Shown here piece after piece: positions 7,827 to 16,740 of a stretch of DNA of 64,000 bases (its first letter is position 1; each line of letters starts with the position of its first letter). The notes beneath the pieces are model-generated. The model saw only the letters and a program-made list of their open reading frames with translations, did no database searches and was not told the origin of the DNA. This DNA is from Paraburkholderia phenazinium (GTDB taxonomy: Bacteria > Pseudomonadota > Gammaproteobacteria > Burkholderiales > Burkholderiaceae), in assembly GCF_900100735.1 (NCBI RefSeq), contig NZ_FNCJ01000012.1, positions 1 to 64,000 of the forward strand, in the 5' to 3' direction. The position numbers were made by a program, and so were the translations under genes.

Positions 7827-8879
7827 ATGGCCCGACCGTCCAGCCCGACCCGCACCACGCAGGTGGCAATCGTTGCATTGCCGCCGGTGTCGATGTCGGG
7901 CGTCGGGCCGATTGTCGATGCGCTCAATCTCGCCAACGAGATCGACGGCCGTGCGTTGTACCGCTGGCAGGTGTGTTCATGGGATGGCCGGCCGGTGCCG
8001 CTTTCGGGCGGCGCGCAATGGCCGGCGGATGCGGCGTTCGGTGACGCCATCTCGTGCGACTGGCTGATCATCGTCAGCGAACGGTTCCAGCAGTTTGCCG
8101 ATTACCGGCTGTTTCTTGCCAGTCTCTCGCGGGTTGGACAGCGCACACCGCTCGTTACCGGCATTCACCATGGCGTATGGTGGCTCGCGATGGCGGGGCA
8201 ATTGTCCGGCTACCGCGTAAGCGTCAACTGGGAAACCTATCAGCAGTTCTCCGAGCAGTTCGAACGCTCGATCGTCACCCAGCAGATCTTCGAAATCGAC
8301 CGCGATCGCGCCACCTGCGCGGGCGGCCAGGCGACCGTCGACTTCATGCTGGCGATGATCGCGCGTGACCATGGCCCTGAACTCGCCGACCGCATTGCCG
8401 ATACGCTCGGCGTCGGGGTTTTGCGGGCGGGCGAGGAGCGCCAGAGGATTCCGTTCGTCACGGCCCCCGGCGAGCGTCATCCGCGCCTGAACGACGCGCT
8501 GCTGCTGATGGAAGCGAATATCGAAGATCCGCTCACCAGCGATGAAATTGCGGGCTTGGTCGGCGTGTCGCGCCGGCAACTGGAGCGGCTGTTTCGCCAG
8601 TATCTCGGCTCGATGCCGTCCAAATACTACCTGGGGCTGCGCCTGTCGAAAGCGCGCACGCAGTTGCAGCGCACCAGCAAATCCGTGGTGCAGATCAGCC
8701 TGGCCTGCGGGTTTTCGTCGGCGGCGCACTTTTCGAACGCGTATCGTGAGCGTTTCGGCGTGACGCCGCGCGAAGACCGCCGCAACTGGATCGAAAAACA
8801 GACCGGCGCGACCGGCACGGCGGCCAGCGAGCCGCGCCCGGCTGCGCTGATCGAGCGTCCCGATGACACGGAGCGCTAG
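7827..8879 (+). CDS. argR: AraC-family regulator, ArgR (Pseudomonas type) / GlxA-like
   Basis: The 350-residue protein has an N-terminal DJ-1/PfpI-like sensor domain (about 10-190) and a C-terminal AraC double helix-turn-helix (about 220-325, with ISLACGFSSAAHFSNAYRERFG). This architecture is that of P. aeruginosa ArgR, which binds arginine and controls the aot transport and aru (AST) operons. Its position last in a hisQMP cluster and directly before astC matches the role. It is unrelated to the hexameric ArgR repressor of enteric bacteria. It starts 25 bp after hisP. It is likely an arginine-responsive activator of the neighbouring operons; the ligand is inferred from context. Confidence 0.85.
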   Translation: MARPSSPTRTTQVAIVALPPVSMSGVGPIVDALNLANEIDGRALYRWQVCSWDGRPVPLSGGAQWPADAAFGDAISCDWLIIVSERFQQFADYRLFLASLSRVGQRTPLVTGIHHGVWWLAMAGQLSGYRVSVNWETYQQFSEQFERSIVTQQIFEIDRDRATCAGGQATVDFMLAMIARDHGPELADRIADTLGVGVLRAGEERQRIPFVTAPGERHPRLNDALLLMEANIEDPLTSDEIAGLVGVSRRQLERLFRQYLGSMPSKYYLGLRLSKARTQLQRTSKSVVQISLACGFSSAAHFSNAYRERFGVTPREDRRNWIEKQTGATGTAASEPRPAALIERPDDTER

Positions 8880-8943
8880 CCGCCCGCGGCCACCCATTTG
8901 GCCCATCACGGCAGCAAGCAAGGGCAACAAGCCCGATAGAACG

Positions 8944-8959
8944 CGTCGCGTATGCGCAA
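8944..8959 (+). promoter_or_regulatory. Candidate ArgR half-site upstream of astC
   Basis: CGTCGC-N8-AA here matches 7 of the 8 fixed bases of the P. aeruginosa ArgR half-site TGTCGC-N8-AA. A second half-site 21 bp further on, as expected for the direct-repeat operator, is only weakly recognisable (4 of 6 in the first block). Placement 65-80 bp before the astC start is suitable for an activator. Confidence 0.35.
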
Positions 8960-8994
8960 GACGTTTCCGCCGCGGTTTCCTAAACTAGGGGCTA

Positions 8995-9012
8995 TTACCT
9001 GTTACCTGTAAC
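8995..9012 (+). promoter_or_regulatory. Tandem TTACCTG repeat with dyad before astC
   Basis: TTACCTG is repeated head to tail at 8995-9001 and 9002-9008, and the second copy is part of the dyad GTTAC-CT-GTAAC (9001-9012). It ends just before the astC Shine-Dalgarno GAGG (9013-9016). It could be an operator or a leader structure; nothing else identifies it. Confidence 0.35.
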
Positions 9013-9023
9013 GAGGATTTGCC

Positions 9024-10259
9024 ATGAACGACCTGAACGTGAACCGCCAGACCTTCGACGAAGTGATGGTGCCGGTGTTCTCGCCCGCTGCCTTCGTGCC
9101 GGACCGCGGTCTCGGGTCGCGCGTCTGGGATACGCAGGGCCGCGACTATGTCGACTTCGCCGGCGGCATCGCCGTCACGGCGCTCGGACACGGCCACCCG
9201 GAACTGCTGAAGGTGCTGAGCGAGCAGGGCAGCAAGCTCTGGCACATTGGTAACGGTTACACCAACGAGCCGGTGCTGCGTCTGGCCAGGCGCCTCGAAG
9301 CGCTGACCTTCGCCGACCGCGCGTTTTTCGCCAATTCCGGCGCGGAAGCCAACGAAGCCGCGCTGAAACTCGCACGCCGCGTCGCCTTCGAGCGTCATGG
9401 CGCCGACAAGTACGAAATCATCTCGTTCACGCAGTCGTTCCATGGCCGTACGTTCTTTACCGTGAGCGTCGGTGGCCAGCCGAAGTACTCGGAAGGCTTC
9501 GGCCCGGTGCCGGAAGGCATCATCCACCTGCCGTACAACGATATCGAAGCCGCCCGCAAGGCGATCGGCGCGAAGACGTGCGCGGTGATCGTCGAGCCGA
9601 TCCAGGGCGAAGGCGGCGTGATCCCCGCGGATCCGGCCTTCCTGAAGGCGCTGCGCGAAGCCTGCGATCAGCACGGCGCACTGCTGATTTTTGACGAGGT
9701 ACAAACGGGTGTCGGCCGCAGCGGCTATTTCTACGCGTACCAGGATACGGGCGTGACGCCGGACATCCTGACCACCGCGAAGGCGCTCGGCAACGGTTTC
9801 CCGATTGGCGCGATGCTGACCACCAACGAGCTGGCTGCGCACTTCAAGGTGGGCGTGCACGGCACGACCTACGGCGGCAACCCGCTCGGCGCCGCGATTG
9901 CGGAGAAGGTGGTCGAGCTGATCAGCGATCCGAAGCTGCTCGAAGGCGTGCGCATGCGCAGCGAAGCGCTGAAGGGGCAACTGGCGAAGCTTAACGAGCG
10001 CTTTGGCTTGTTCAAGGAAGTGCGCGGCAAGGGGCTGTTGATCGGTGCGGAACTGACCGATGCTTTCAAGGGCCGTGCGAAAGATTTCGTCACGGCGGCG
10101 GGCCAGCATGGCGTGATCATGCTGATGGCGGGCCCGGACGTGCTGCGCTTCGTGCCGTCGCTGATCATGCCGCTCGACGACATGTACGAAGGCTTCGTGC
10201 GTCTCGCGAAGGCGATCGAAGAAGTGATCGGCGCGACCGCTGAAGCCCCGGCTCGTTAA
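9024..10259 (+). CDS. astC: Succinylornithine transaminase
   Basis: A 411-residue class III PLP aminotransferase. The PLP lysine is K253 (TTAKALGNGFPIG), with D224 of LIFDEVQTGVGR contacting the pyridine ring, and the ANSGAEANEAALKLAR phosphate-binding block near 103-118. In the AST pathway it converts N2-succinylornithine and 2-oxoglutarate to succinylglutamate semialdehyde and glutamate. Close relatives also act as acetylornithine transaminase (argD), but the position at the head of aruF-aruG-astD-astB-astE fixes the catabolic role. GAGG at 9013-9016 marks the start. Expression is likely arginine-induced through the adjacent ArgR. Confidence 0.95.
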   Translation: MNDLNVNRQTFDEVMVPVFSPAAFVPDRGLGSRVWDTQGRDYVDFAGGIAVTALGHGHPELLKVLSEQGSKLWHIGNGYTNEPVLRLARRLEALTFADRAFFANSGAEANEAALKLARRVAFERHGADKYEIISFTQSFHGRTFFTVSVGGQPKYSEGFGPVPEGIIHLPYNDIEAARKAIGAKTCAVIVEPIQGEGGVIPADPAFLKALREACDQHGALLIFDEVQTGVGRSGYFYAYQDTGVTPDILTTAKALGNGFPIGAMLTTNELAAHFKVGVHGTTYGGNPLGAAIAEKVVELISDPKLLEGVRMRSEALKGQLAKLNERFGLFKEVRGKGLLIGAELTDAFKGRAKDFVTAAGQHGVIMLMAGPDVLRFVPSLIMPLDDMYEGFVRLAKAIEEVIGATAEAPAR

Positions 10260-10304
10260 TCTCGCCTCACACTTATCTAGCCAAACTTAGCCACTGGAAC
10301 GACG

Positions 10305-11369
10305 ATGCTCTTCGTACGCCCCGGCCGCCTCGCCGATCTCGATGCGCTCGAACACATGGCACGCACGGCTCAACCCGTGCTGCACTCGCTGCCGCATGAC
10401 CGCCGTGCGCTCGAAGCGCGCGTCGCGCTGTCGGAAGACTCGTTCCGCGCGGAAGTCGATTTTCCGGGCGAGGAGTTTTACCTGTTCGTGCTTGAAGACA
10501 GCGAGACCGGCAAGCTGCTGGGCACGGCGAGCATCGTCGCGGCGGCCGGTTACTCCGAACCGTTCTACGCGTTTCGCAACGACGCGCTGATTCATGCGTC
10601 GCGCGAACTGCATGTGAATCGCAAGATTCACGCGCTGACGATGTCGCACGAGTTGACCGGCAAGAGCCGGTTGGCCGGTTTCTATATCGACCCGTCGCTG
10701 CGTGGCGATGCTGCCGCGCATCTGATGTCGCGTGCACGGATGATGTATATCGCCGCCAACCGCAAGCGCTTCACGTCGGAAGTGTTCTCGCTGCTGCTTG
10801 GCGTGACCGACGATCAGGGCGTGTCGCCGTTCTGGGAAGCAGTGGGGCGCAAGTTTTTCGGCCGCAACTTTGCCGACATTGAAATCGAATCGGGTGGCCG
10901 CAGCCGCACCTTTATCGCTGAGGTGATGCCGAGCTATCCGGTCTATGTGCCGCTGCTGCCGGAATCGGCGCAACGCGTCCTGGGCGAGCCGGACGAGAAG
11001 GCCTTGCTGGCGTATGAGATTCACCTCGAAGAAGGCTTCGAGACGGACCGCTTCGTCGATATCTTCGACGCGGGTCCGGTGCTGACCGCACAGGTCGATC
11101 GCAGCGCCTGCGTCACGCGAAACGAAACGCGTGCCGTGCGCGAGGCTGCCGCGGGCGAGCAGGGCGCCACGTATCTGATCGCCAGCAACCGTGCGGGCGA
11201 CTTCCGCTGCGTGCTGGCCGATCTGCCCGGCGAGAAGAAGCTAGGCGCGCCGCTGCCGCAAGCGGTGCGCACAGCGCTCGGCGTGCAGGACGGCGATGCG
11301 GTGCGTTGCGTGCCGCTGCATCAGCAGACAGAAGAACAGCCGGATGAACTTTCGGGAGAAGCACAATGA
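10305..11369 (+). CDS. aruF: Arginine N-succinyltransferase, alpha subunit
   Basis: This 354-residue protein belongs to the AstA family (GNAT-related fold, MLFVRPGRLADLDALEHMA at the N-terminus). Bacteria of the Pseudomonas/Burkholderia type have two paralogous subunits, AruF and AruG, that form a heteromer, whereas enteric AstA is single. It transfers succinyl from succinyl-CoA to the alpha-amino group of arginine (and ornithine), the first step of AST. The gene overlaps aruG by the ATGA at 11366-11369, which points to translational coupling and equal subunit supply. The C-terminal 70 residues resemble those of AruG (VDIFDAGPVL in both). Confidence 0.93.
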   Translation: MLFVRPGRLADLDALEHMARTAQPVLHSLPHDRRALEARVALSEDSFRAEVDFPGEEFYLFVLEDSETGKLLGTASIVAAAGYSEPFYAFRNDALIHASRELHVNRKIHALTMSHELTGKSRLAGFYIDPSLRGDAAAHLMSRARMMYIAANRKRFTSEVFSLLLGVTDDQGVSPFWEAVGRKFFGRNFADIEIESGGRSRTFIAEVMPSYPVYVPLLPESAQRVLGEPDEKALLAYEIHLEEGFETDRFVDIFDAGPVLTAQVDRSACVTRNETRAVREAAAGEQGATYLIASNRAGDFRCVLADLPGEKKLGAPLPQAVRTALGVQDGDAVRCVPLHQQTEEQPDELSGEAQ

Positions 11370-12406
11370 TCGTCGTTCGCGTCGTGCAGACGGGCGATGT
11401 GGACGCGCTCGTCGCGCTCGCTCAGGAGACCGGTCCCGGTCTCACCACCTTCAAGCCGGACCGCGACGCGCTCGCGGCGCGCATTGCGCGTTCGCGCCGC
11501 ACGATGGAAGACAAGGCCGCGCCGCATGAGGCCGGTTACTTCTTCGTGATGGAAGACACGGCTACGGGTGATGTGGCCGGCGTATGCGGCATCGAAACTT
11601 CGGTGGGCCTGGAACAGCCGTTCTACAACTACCGCGTGAGCACGGTGGTGCATGCGAGTCAGGATCTCGGCATCTGGACGCGCATGCGTGCGCTCAATAT
11701 CTCGCACGACCTGACCGGTTATGCCGAAGTGTGCTCGCTATTCCTCAGCCCGCGTTACCGCACAAGCGGCGTGGGTGGCCTGCTGTCGCGCTCGCGCTTC
11801 ATGTTTCTCGCGCAGTTCCGCGAGCGCTTTCCGCAGCGTCTGTGCGCGGAGTTGCGCGGCCACTTCGACGAGAACGGCACCTCGCCGTTCTGGCGCGCGG
11901 TGGGCTCGCATTTCTACCAGATCGATTTCAATGCTGCGGACTATCTGAGCTCGCATGGCCGCAAGGCGTTTCTGGCCGAGCTGATGCCGCGCTATCCGGT
12001 GTATGTCGAACTGTTGCCGCAGGAGGCGCAGGATTGCGTTGGTCTCACGCATAACGACACGATTCCGGCGCGCCGCATGCTCGAATCCGAAGGGCTGCGT
12101 TATGAGAACCACGTCGATATTTTCGATGCGGGTCCGGTGCTCGAATGCCATATCGCCGACTTGCGCACGGTGCGCGAGAGCGTGGTGGTGCCGGTCGAAA
12201 TCGCAGCGCCGGGCGCTGGGTCCGCGCCGCAGGATAGGCCGAAGTCGCTGGTATCGAACACTTCGCTGGGCGATTTCCGCGTCGGCGCAGCAGCAGGCGT
12301 GCCGCAGGACGGCGTGTTCCGTTTGACGGCAGAAGAAGCCGCGGCACTCGACGTGAAGGCAGGCGACCTGGTACGGGTGCTGCCGCTGAAACACAAACAA
12401 GGATGA
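11366..12406 (+). CDS. aruG: Arginine N-succinyltransferase, beta subunit
   Basis: The second AstA-family subunit, 346 residues, is clearly a paralogue of the preceding gene: shared blocks include the ALNISHDLTG / ALTMSHELTG region, GTSPFWRAVG versus GVSPFWEAVG, and VDIFDAGPVL. It starts with ATG at 11366 inside the aruF stop, with GGGAGAA 6 nt upstream. It overlaps the next frame by a few bases. Together with AruF it makes N2-succinylarginine from arginine and succinyl-CoA in the cytoplasm. Confidence 0.93.
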   Translation: MIVVRVVQTGDVDALVALAQETGPGLTTFKPDRDALAARIARSRRTMEDKAAPHEAGYFFVMEDTATGDVAGVCGIETSVGLEQPFYNYRVSTVVHASQDLGIWTRMRALNISHDLTGYAEVCSLFLSPRYRTSGVGGLLSRSRFMFLAQFRERFPQRLCAELRGHFDENGTSPFWRAVGSHFYQIDFNAADYLSSHGRKAFLAELMPRYPVYVELLPQEAQDCVGLTHNDTIPARRMLESEGLRYENHVDIFDAGPVLECHIADLRTVRESVVVPVEIAAPGAGSAPQDRPKSLVSNTSLGDFRVGAAAGVPQDGVFRLTAEEAAALDVKAGDLVRVLPLKHKQG

Positions 12407-12408
12407 TC

Positions 12409-13872
12409 ATGACCGAGCTTTTCATCGACGGCGAATGGGCCGCCGGCACAGGACACGTTTTCGCTTCGCGTAACCCCGGAACGGGCGCGACAGTATGGGA
12501 AGGCCATAGCGCCTCGGCCGGCGATGTAGACCGCGCCGTGCGCAGCGCACGCCGTGCCTTTGCGACGTGGTCGGCGTTGAGCCTCGATGAGCGCTGCGCC
12601 ATCGTGCGCCGTTTCGCTGCCTTGCTGACTGAGCGCAAGGAAGCGCTGGCCGAAGCGATTGGCCGCGAGACGGGCAAGCCGCTGTGGGAGGCGCGCACTG
12701 AGGTTGCCTCGATGGCGGCCAAGATCGAGATCTCGATTCAGGCCTACAACGAGCGCACCGGCGAAAAGCGCGCGGCGATGGCCGACGGCACCGCGGTGTT
12801 GCGGCATCGTCCGCATGGCGTGGTCGCGGTGTTCGGGCCGTATAACTTCCCGGGCCATTTGCCGAACGGGCATATCGTGCCGGCGCTGATCGCCGGCAAC
12901 GCGGTGGTGTTCAAGCCGTCCGAACTGGCGCCGGGTGTCGCCCATGCGACCGTCGAAGTGTGGCGCGAAGCCGGCTTGCCGGCCGGCGTGCTGAACCTCG
13001 TGCAAGGCGAGAAGGACACCGGCATTGCGCTGGCGAATCATCGCCAGATCGACGGCCTGTTCTTCACCGGCAGCTCGGATACGGGCACGCTGCTGCACAA
13101 GCAGTTCGGCGGCCGTCCGGAGATCGTGCTGGCGCTGGAGATGGGCGGCAACAATCCGCTCGTGATCGGCCCGGTGGCGGATCTCGACGCAGCGGTGCAT
13201 CACACGATTCAATCGGCGTTCCTCTCGGCAGGGCAGCGCTGCACCTGCGCGCGACGCATCTTTGTGCCGAACGACGCTTTCGGTGACCGCTTTATCGAAC
13301 GTCTCGTCGATGTGACCTCACGTATCGCGGTGGGTGAGTACAACGCCGAGCCGCAGCCTTTCATGGGCGCGGTGATCTCGGCGCGCGCCGCAAAGCGCCT
13401 GGTCGATGCACAAACGCATCTGCTCGACGCCGGCGCCAAGTCCCTGCTGACGATGGAGCAGCGCGACCCGCAACTGGGCTTCGTCACGCCGGCGATTCTC
13501 GACGTAACCGGCGTGCAGGATCTGCCGGACGAAGAGCACTTCGGTCCGCTCGCGCAGATCGTCCGCTATGCGAGCTTCGACGAAGCGATCGAACGCGCCA
13601 ACGACACGGAATTCGGTTTGTCCGCCGGGCTGCTGGCCGACGACGAAACCCTGTGGACGCATTTCCAGCGCACGATTCGCGCCGGGATCGTCAACTGGAA
13701 CCGGCCGACCAACGGTGCGTCGTCCGCGGCGCCGTTCGGCGGCACAGGACGCTCGGGCAACAACCGCCCGAGCGCGTATTACGCAGCCGACTACTGTGCC
13801 TACCCGATGGCCTCCGTCGAAAGCGCGCAACTGCAAATGCCCGCGAGCGTGTCGCCGGGCCTTCATTTCTGA
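12409..13872 (+). CDS. astD: N-succinylglutamate 5-semialdehyde dehydrogenase
   Basis: A 487-residue aldehyde dehydrogenase of the AstD subfamily; E. coli AstD is of similar length. Counting from MTELF, the general-base glutamate is E244 in LALEMGGNN and the catalytic cysteine C278 in SAGQRCTCARR; the NAD-binding FGPYNFPGHLPNG and FTGSSDTG are present. It oxidises succinylglutamate semialdehyde to succinylglutamate with NAD+. I prefer ATG 12409 because AAGG at 12399-12402 is 6 nt away; ATG 12403, overlapping the aruG stop, is the alternative and adds two residues. It is tightly packed in the AST operon. Confidence 0.95.
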   Translation: MTELFIDGEWAAGTGHVFASRNPGTGATVWEGHSASAGDVDRAVRSARRAFATWSALSLDERCAIVRRFAALLTERKEALAEAIGRETGKPLWEARTEVASMAAKIEISIQAYNERTGEKRAAMADGTAVLRHRPHGVVAVFGPYNFPGHLPNGHIVPALIAGNAVVFKPSELAPGVAHATVEVWREAGLPAGVLNLVQGEKDTGIALANHRQIDGLFFTGSSDTGTLLHKQFGGRPEIVLALEMGGNNPLVIGPVADLDAAVHHTIQSAFLSAGQRCTCARRIFVPNDAFGDRFIERLVDVTSRIAVGEYNAEPQPFMGAVISARAAKRLVDAQTHLLDAGAKSLLTMEQRDPQLGFVTPAILDVTGVQDLPDEEHFGPLAQIVRYASFDEAIERANDTEFGLSAGLLADDETLWTHFQRTIRAGIVNWNRPTNGASSAAPFGGTGRSGNNRPSAYYAADYCAYPMASVESAQLQMPASVSPGLHF

Positions 13873-13881
13873 GGATCGACG

Positions 13882-15222
13882 ATGCAAGCCACTGAAGCCA
13901 ATTTCGACGGGCTCGTCGGCCCGACGCACAACTACGCCGGGCTGTCGTTCGGCAACGTCGCGTCGCAGAACAACGAGAAGTCCGTCGCCAATCCGAAGGC
14001 CGCTGCCAAGCAGGGCCTGCGCAAGATGAAGCAATTGGCCGAGCTCGGCTTTCATCAAGGCGTGTTGCCGCCGCAGGAGCGGCCGTCGATGCGCCTGTTG
14101 CGCGAACTCGGCTTTTCCGGCGACGACGCGACGGTGATCGCGCGCGTCGCGAAGGACGCGCCCGAGTTGCTGGCCGCCGCGAGTTCGGCATCGGCGATGT
14201 GGACCGCGAATGCCGCTACCGTGAGCCCGTCTGCGGACACCCACGACGGCCGCGTGCATTTCACGCCGGCCAATCTGTGCAGCAAGCTGCACCGCGCCAT
14301 CGAACACGAATCGACGCGCCGCACGCTGCAGGCGATCTTCTCGGACCACGACCGTTTCGCGGTGCATGAAGCGCTGCCCGGCACGCCGGCGCTCGGCGAC
14401 GAAGGCGCGGCGAATCACACGCGTTTCTGCGCGGAATACGGCGCACGGGGCGTGGAATTCTTCGTCTACGGTCGCAGCGAATATCGCCGCGGGCCGGAGC
14501 CGAAGCGCTTTCCGGCGCGCCAGACCTTCGAAGCGAGCCGTGCGGTTGCGCATAAGCATGGTCTGGCCGAAGCCGCCACCGTCTACGCACAGCAGAACCC
14601 CGACGTGATCGACGCGGGTGTGTTCCATAACGACGTGATCGCGGTCGGCAATCGCAATACGCTGTTCTGCCACGAACTCGCGTTCGTCGAGCAGAAAGCG
14701 GTGTACGACGATCTGCGCGCCAAGCTCGGTAAGCTCGATGCGAAGTTCGACGTGATCGAAGTGCCGGACGCGCAGGTGAGCGTATCGGACGCCGTGACCT
14801 CGTATCTGTTCAACAGCCAGTTGCTGACGCGCCCGGACGGCAAGCAGGTGCTGGTGGTGCCGCAGGAATGCCGCGAGAACGAGCGTGTGGCTGCTTATCT
14901 GGATGGACTGACTTCGCGCAGCGGCCCGATCGACGATGTGCTGGTGTTCGACCTGCGCGAGAGCATGAAGAACGGCGGCGGCCCCGCTTGCCTGCGTCTG
15001 CGGGTGGTGTTGAGCGAGGCTGAACGCGCCGCGGTTACGCCTGGCGTGTGGATCAACGACGCGCTGTTTGGGCGTCTCGATGCGTGGATCGAAAAGCACT
15101 ATCGCGATCGTCTCGCCCCGGCTGACCTGACCGATCCGAGCCTGCTGCGCGAATCGCGCACGGCGCTCGACGAATTGACGCAGATTCTCGGTCTGGGTTC
15201 GCTGTATGACTTCCAGCGCTGA
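13882..15222 (+). CDS. astB: N-succinylarginine dihydrolase
   Basis: The 446-residue enzyme hydrolyses N2-succinylarginine to succinylornithine, two ammonia and CO2, the second AST step. It begins with the family's FDGLVGPTHNYAGLSFGN block (about residues 7-24) and has the active-site cysteine near residue 370 in NGGGPACLRLR. The fold is the amidinotransferase/pentein type. It starts 9 bp after astD, with GAGG just before the ATG, and overlaps the start chosen for astE. The length equals that of E. coli AstB (447 residues). Confidence 0.95.
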   Translation: MQATEANFDGLVGPTHNYAGLSFGNVASQNNEKSVANPKAAAKQGLRKMKQLAELGFHQGVLPPQERPSMRLLRELGFSGDDATVIARVAKDAPELLAAASSASAMWTANAATVSPSADTHDGRVHFTPANLCSKLHRAIEHESTRRTLQAIFSDHDRFAVHEALPGTPALGDEGAANHTRFCAEYGARGVEFFVYGRSEYRRGPEPKRFPARQTFEASRAVAHKHGLAEAATVYAQQNPDVIDAGVFHNDVIAVGNRNTLFCHELAFVEQKAVYDDLRAKLGKLDAKFDVIEVPDAQVSVSDAVTSYLFNSQLLTRPDGKQVLVVPQECRENERVAAYLDGLTSRSGPIDDVLVFDLRESMKNGGGPACLRLRVVLSEAERAAVTPGVWINDALFGRLDAWIEKHYRDRLAPADLTDPSLLRESRTALDELTQILGLGSLYDFQR

Positions 15223-16255
15223 GCCGCGCATGAGCGACGCACTGCTGGGCGATTTTCTTGGCTATACGCTGAAGGGTTCGCGCCTGGCGGCGGGCGAGGC
15301 GCAGGGTGTGTGCGCCAATGGTGTGCGCTGGACATGGCTAGACGTTGGCATCCTGCAACTCGAACCCGCTGCGGCTTCGGCTGCACGCAGCGTGCTTGCC
15401 TCGGCGGGCGTGCATGGCGATGAAACCGCGCCGATCGAATTGCTGTCGATGCTGGTGCGCGATATCGCGCAAGGGCGGGCAGCGCTTGCGTGCCGCCTGC
15501 TGGTGATACTCGGCAACGTCGACGCCATGCGCGCCGGCCGCCGTTATCTCGACGACGACCTGAACCGCCTCTTCAGCGGCCGGCATGCTCAGGTGCCGCA
15601 TAGCCACGAAGCGCCGCGCGCCGCTGCGTTGGAAAACGCGGCGACGCAGTTCTTCGCGGGCGCCTCGTCTGCGCCAGGGGCACGCTGGCACGTCGACATG
15701 CATACGGCGATCCGCGCGTCGGTCTTCGAGCAGTTCGCGTTGCTGCCGCATACCGGTGCGCCGCTCTCGCGTGCGATGTTCGAATGGCTGCGCGATGCGA
15801 CGATTTCCGCCGTGCTGCTGCATACGACCAAGGGCACCACGTACTCGCATTTCACCGCGCAGGCGTGCGGCGCCGAGGCTTGTACGCTTGAACTCGGCAA
15901 AGTGCAGCCGTTCGGCCAGAACGACCTGGCGCGTTTCGCCGGCGCGGACAAGGCGCTGCGGCATCTGCTGGCGGGTGTCGAAGGCGATACCGGCGCAGCG
16001 CTGCCGCGCGTGTTCACCGTGATCGACCAGATCACGAAGCAAAGCGATGCGTTTGAACTGCTGGTTGCGGCGGACGTGCCGAACTTCACGCCGTTCGAAC
16101 AGGACACGCTGCTGGCGCGCGATGGCGATTACCGCTATACGGTGCGTCATGCGCAAGAGCGCATTGTGTTTCCGAATCCCAAGGTGAAGCCGGGCTTGCG
16201 TGCTGGCTTGCTGGTGGTGGAGACGACGCAGGAGACGCTAGCCGCGCTCGGCTGA
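15206..16255 (+). CDS. astE: Succinylglutamate desuccinylase
   Basis: The 349-residue product belongs to the M14-like succinylglutamate desuccinylase/aspartoacylase family. Zinc ligands are seen in SAGVHGDETAP (His and Glu) and VDMHTAIR (His). It releases succinate and glutamate in the final AST step. Two starts are possible: ATG 15206, overlapping astB by 17 bp, and ATG 15230, 7 bp after the astB stop. Neither has a strong ribosome site. I keep 15206 because the MTSSAE beginning resembles what I recall for Burkholderia AstE. No terminator directly follows, but a 485-bp gap separates it from the binding-protein gene. Confidence 0.92.
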   Translation: MTSSAEPRMSDALLGDFLGYTLKGSRLAAGEAQGVCANGVRWTWLDVGILQLEPAAASAARSVLASAGVHGDETAPIELLSMLVRDIAQGRAALACRLLVILGNVDAMRAGRRYLDDDLNRLFSGRHAQVPHSHEAPRAAALENAATQFFAGASSAPGARWHVDMHTAIRASVFEQFALLPHTGAPLSRAMFEWLRDATISAVLLHTTKGTTYSHFTAQACGAEACTLELGKVQPFGQNDLARFAGADKALRHLLAGVEGDTGAALPRVFTVIDQITKQSDAFELLVAADVPNFTPFEQDTLLARDGDYRYTVRHAQERIVFPNPKVKPGLRAGLLVVETTQETLAALG

Positions 16256-16740
16256 GCGAATCAATCGGGTGTGCAGCGCGCAGCGGAAGGCCTGCTGCGT
16301 TTTCACCTCCCAATATGCAGCGGTTCGAGTTCAAGGCGGTGAGCGCAGAAGTGCTCGCCGCTTTTTCATGAGCGCTCGGATAATCTGCTTCTGCGGCAAC
16401 GTTGTACAGTACTGCGAATAATATCGCGCTGGGCGTTCTTTGCGTTGACGCACCCGCCAATAACACAACATTCGATGTGAAAAGCACGCTCGCATCCACC
16501 GAATGCTTGCCTGTCTGCGACACGAAGTTGCAAGTTCGCTCGCGGCATTTGCTGCAGCCAGCCAGGCGCCCGCTGCGCCGCGCCCACAGCCACGGCCGGC
16601 TCACCCTGTACAATCTCGCCCTCGCGGCTGGTGCGCTGCAGCATGCCGGCCGCGTGAGTTTGATGCGTATTTTTGGCGCCGCAATCATGCAGCGCAGCTT
16701 CAAGCTCTGTTTGATCCATACCAGTAGAGGAAGACTCCGA
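16256..16740. other. Intergenic region before the binding-protein gene
   Basis: This 485-bp gap has no coding-like frame. It holds one perfect match to the P. aeruginosa ArgR half-site (listed separately) about 220 bp before the binding-protein start. The length and that site suggest that the binding protein has its own regulated promoter and is not simply the last gene of the AST operon. Confidence 0.45.
16507..16522 (-). promoter_or_regulatory. Candidate ArgR half-site upstream of the binding-protein gene
   Basis: Read on the minus strand this is TGTCGC-N8-AA with all eight fixed bases of the P. aeruginosa ArgR half-site. The neighbouring 21-bp positions match poorly (on one side only the AA is kept). 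It is worth noting because it sits in a gap between two arginine-linked genes, but a single half-site is weak evidence. Confidence 0.35.

Noticed and set aside
8880..9023. Sigma-54 promoter before astC, as in E. coli
   Set aside because: The closest match (TGGCCC near 8900) has the wrong spacing to a GC element and lacks the TTGC block.
13318..15231. 637-codon open frame on the minus strand opposite astD and astB
   Set aside because: Shadow of conserved AST genes with an Arg/Ala/Gln-rich composition and no recognisable domain.
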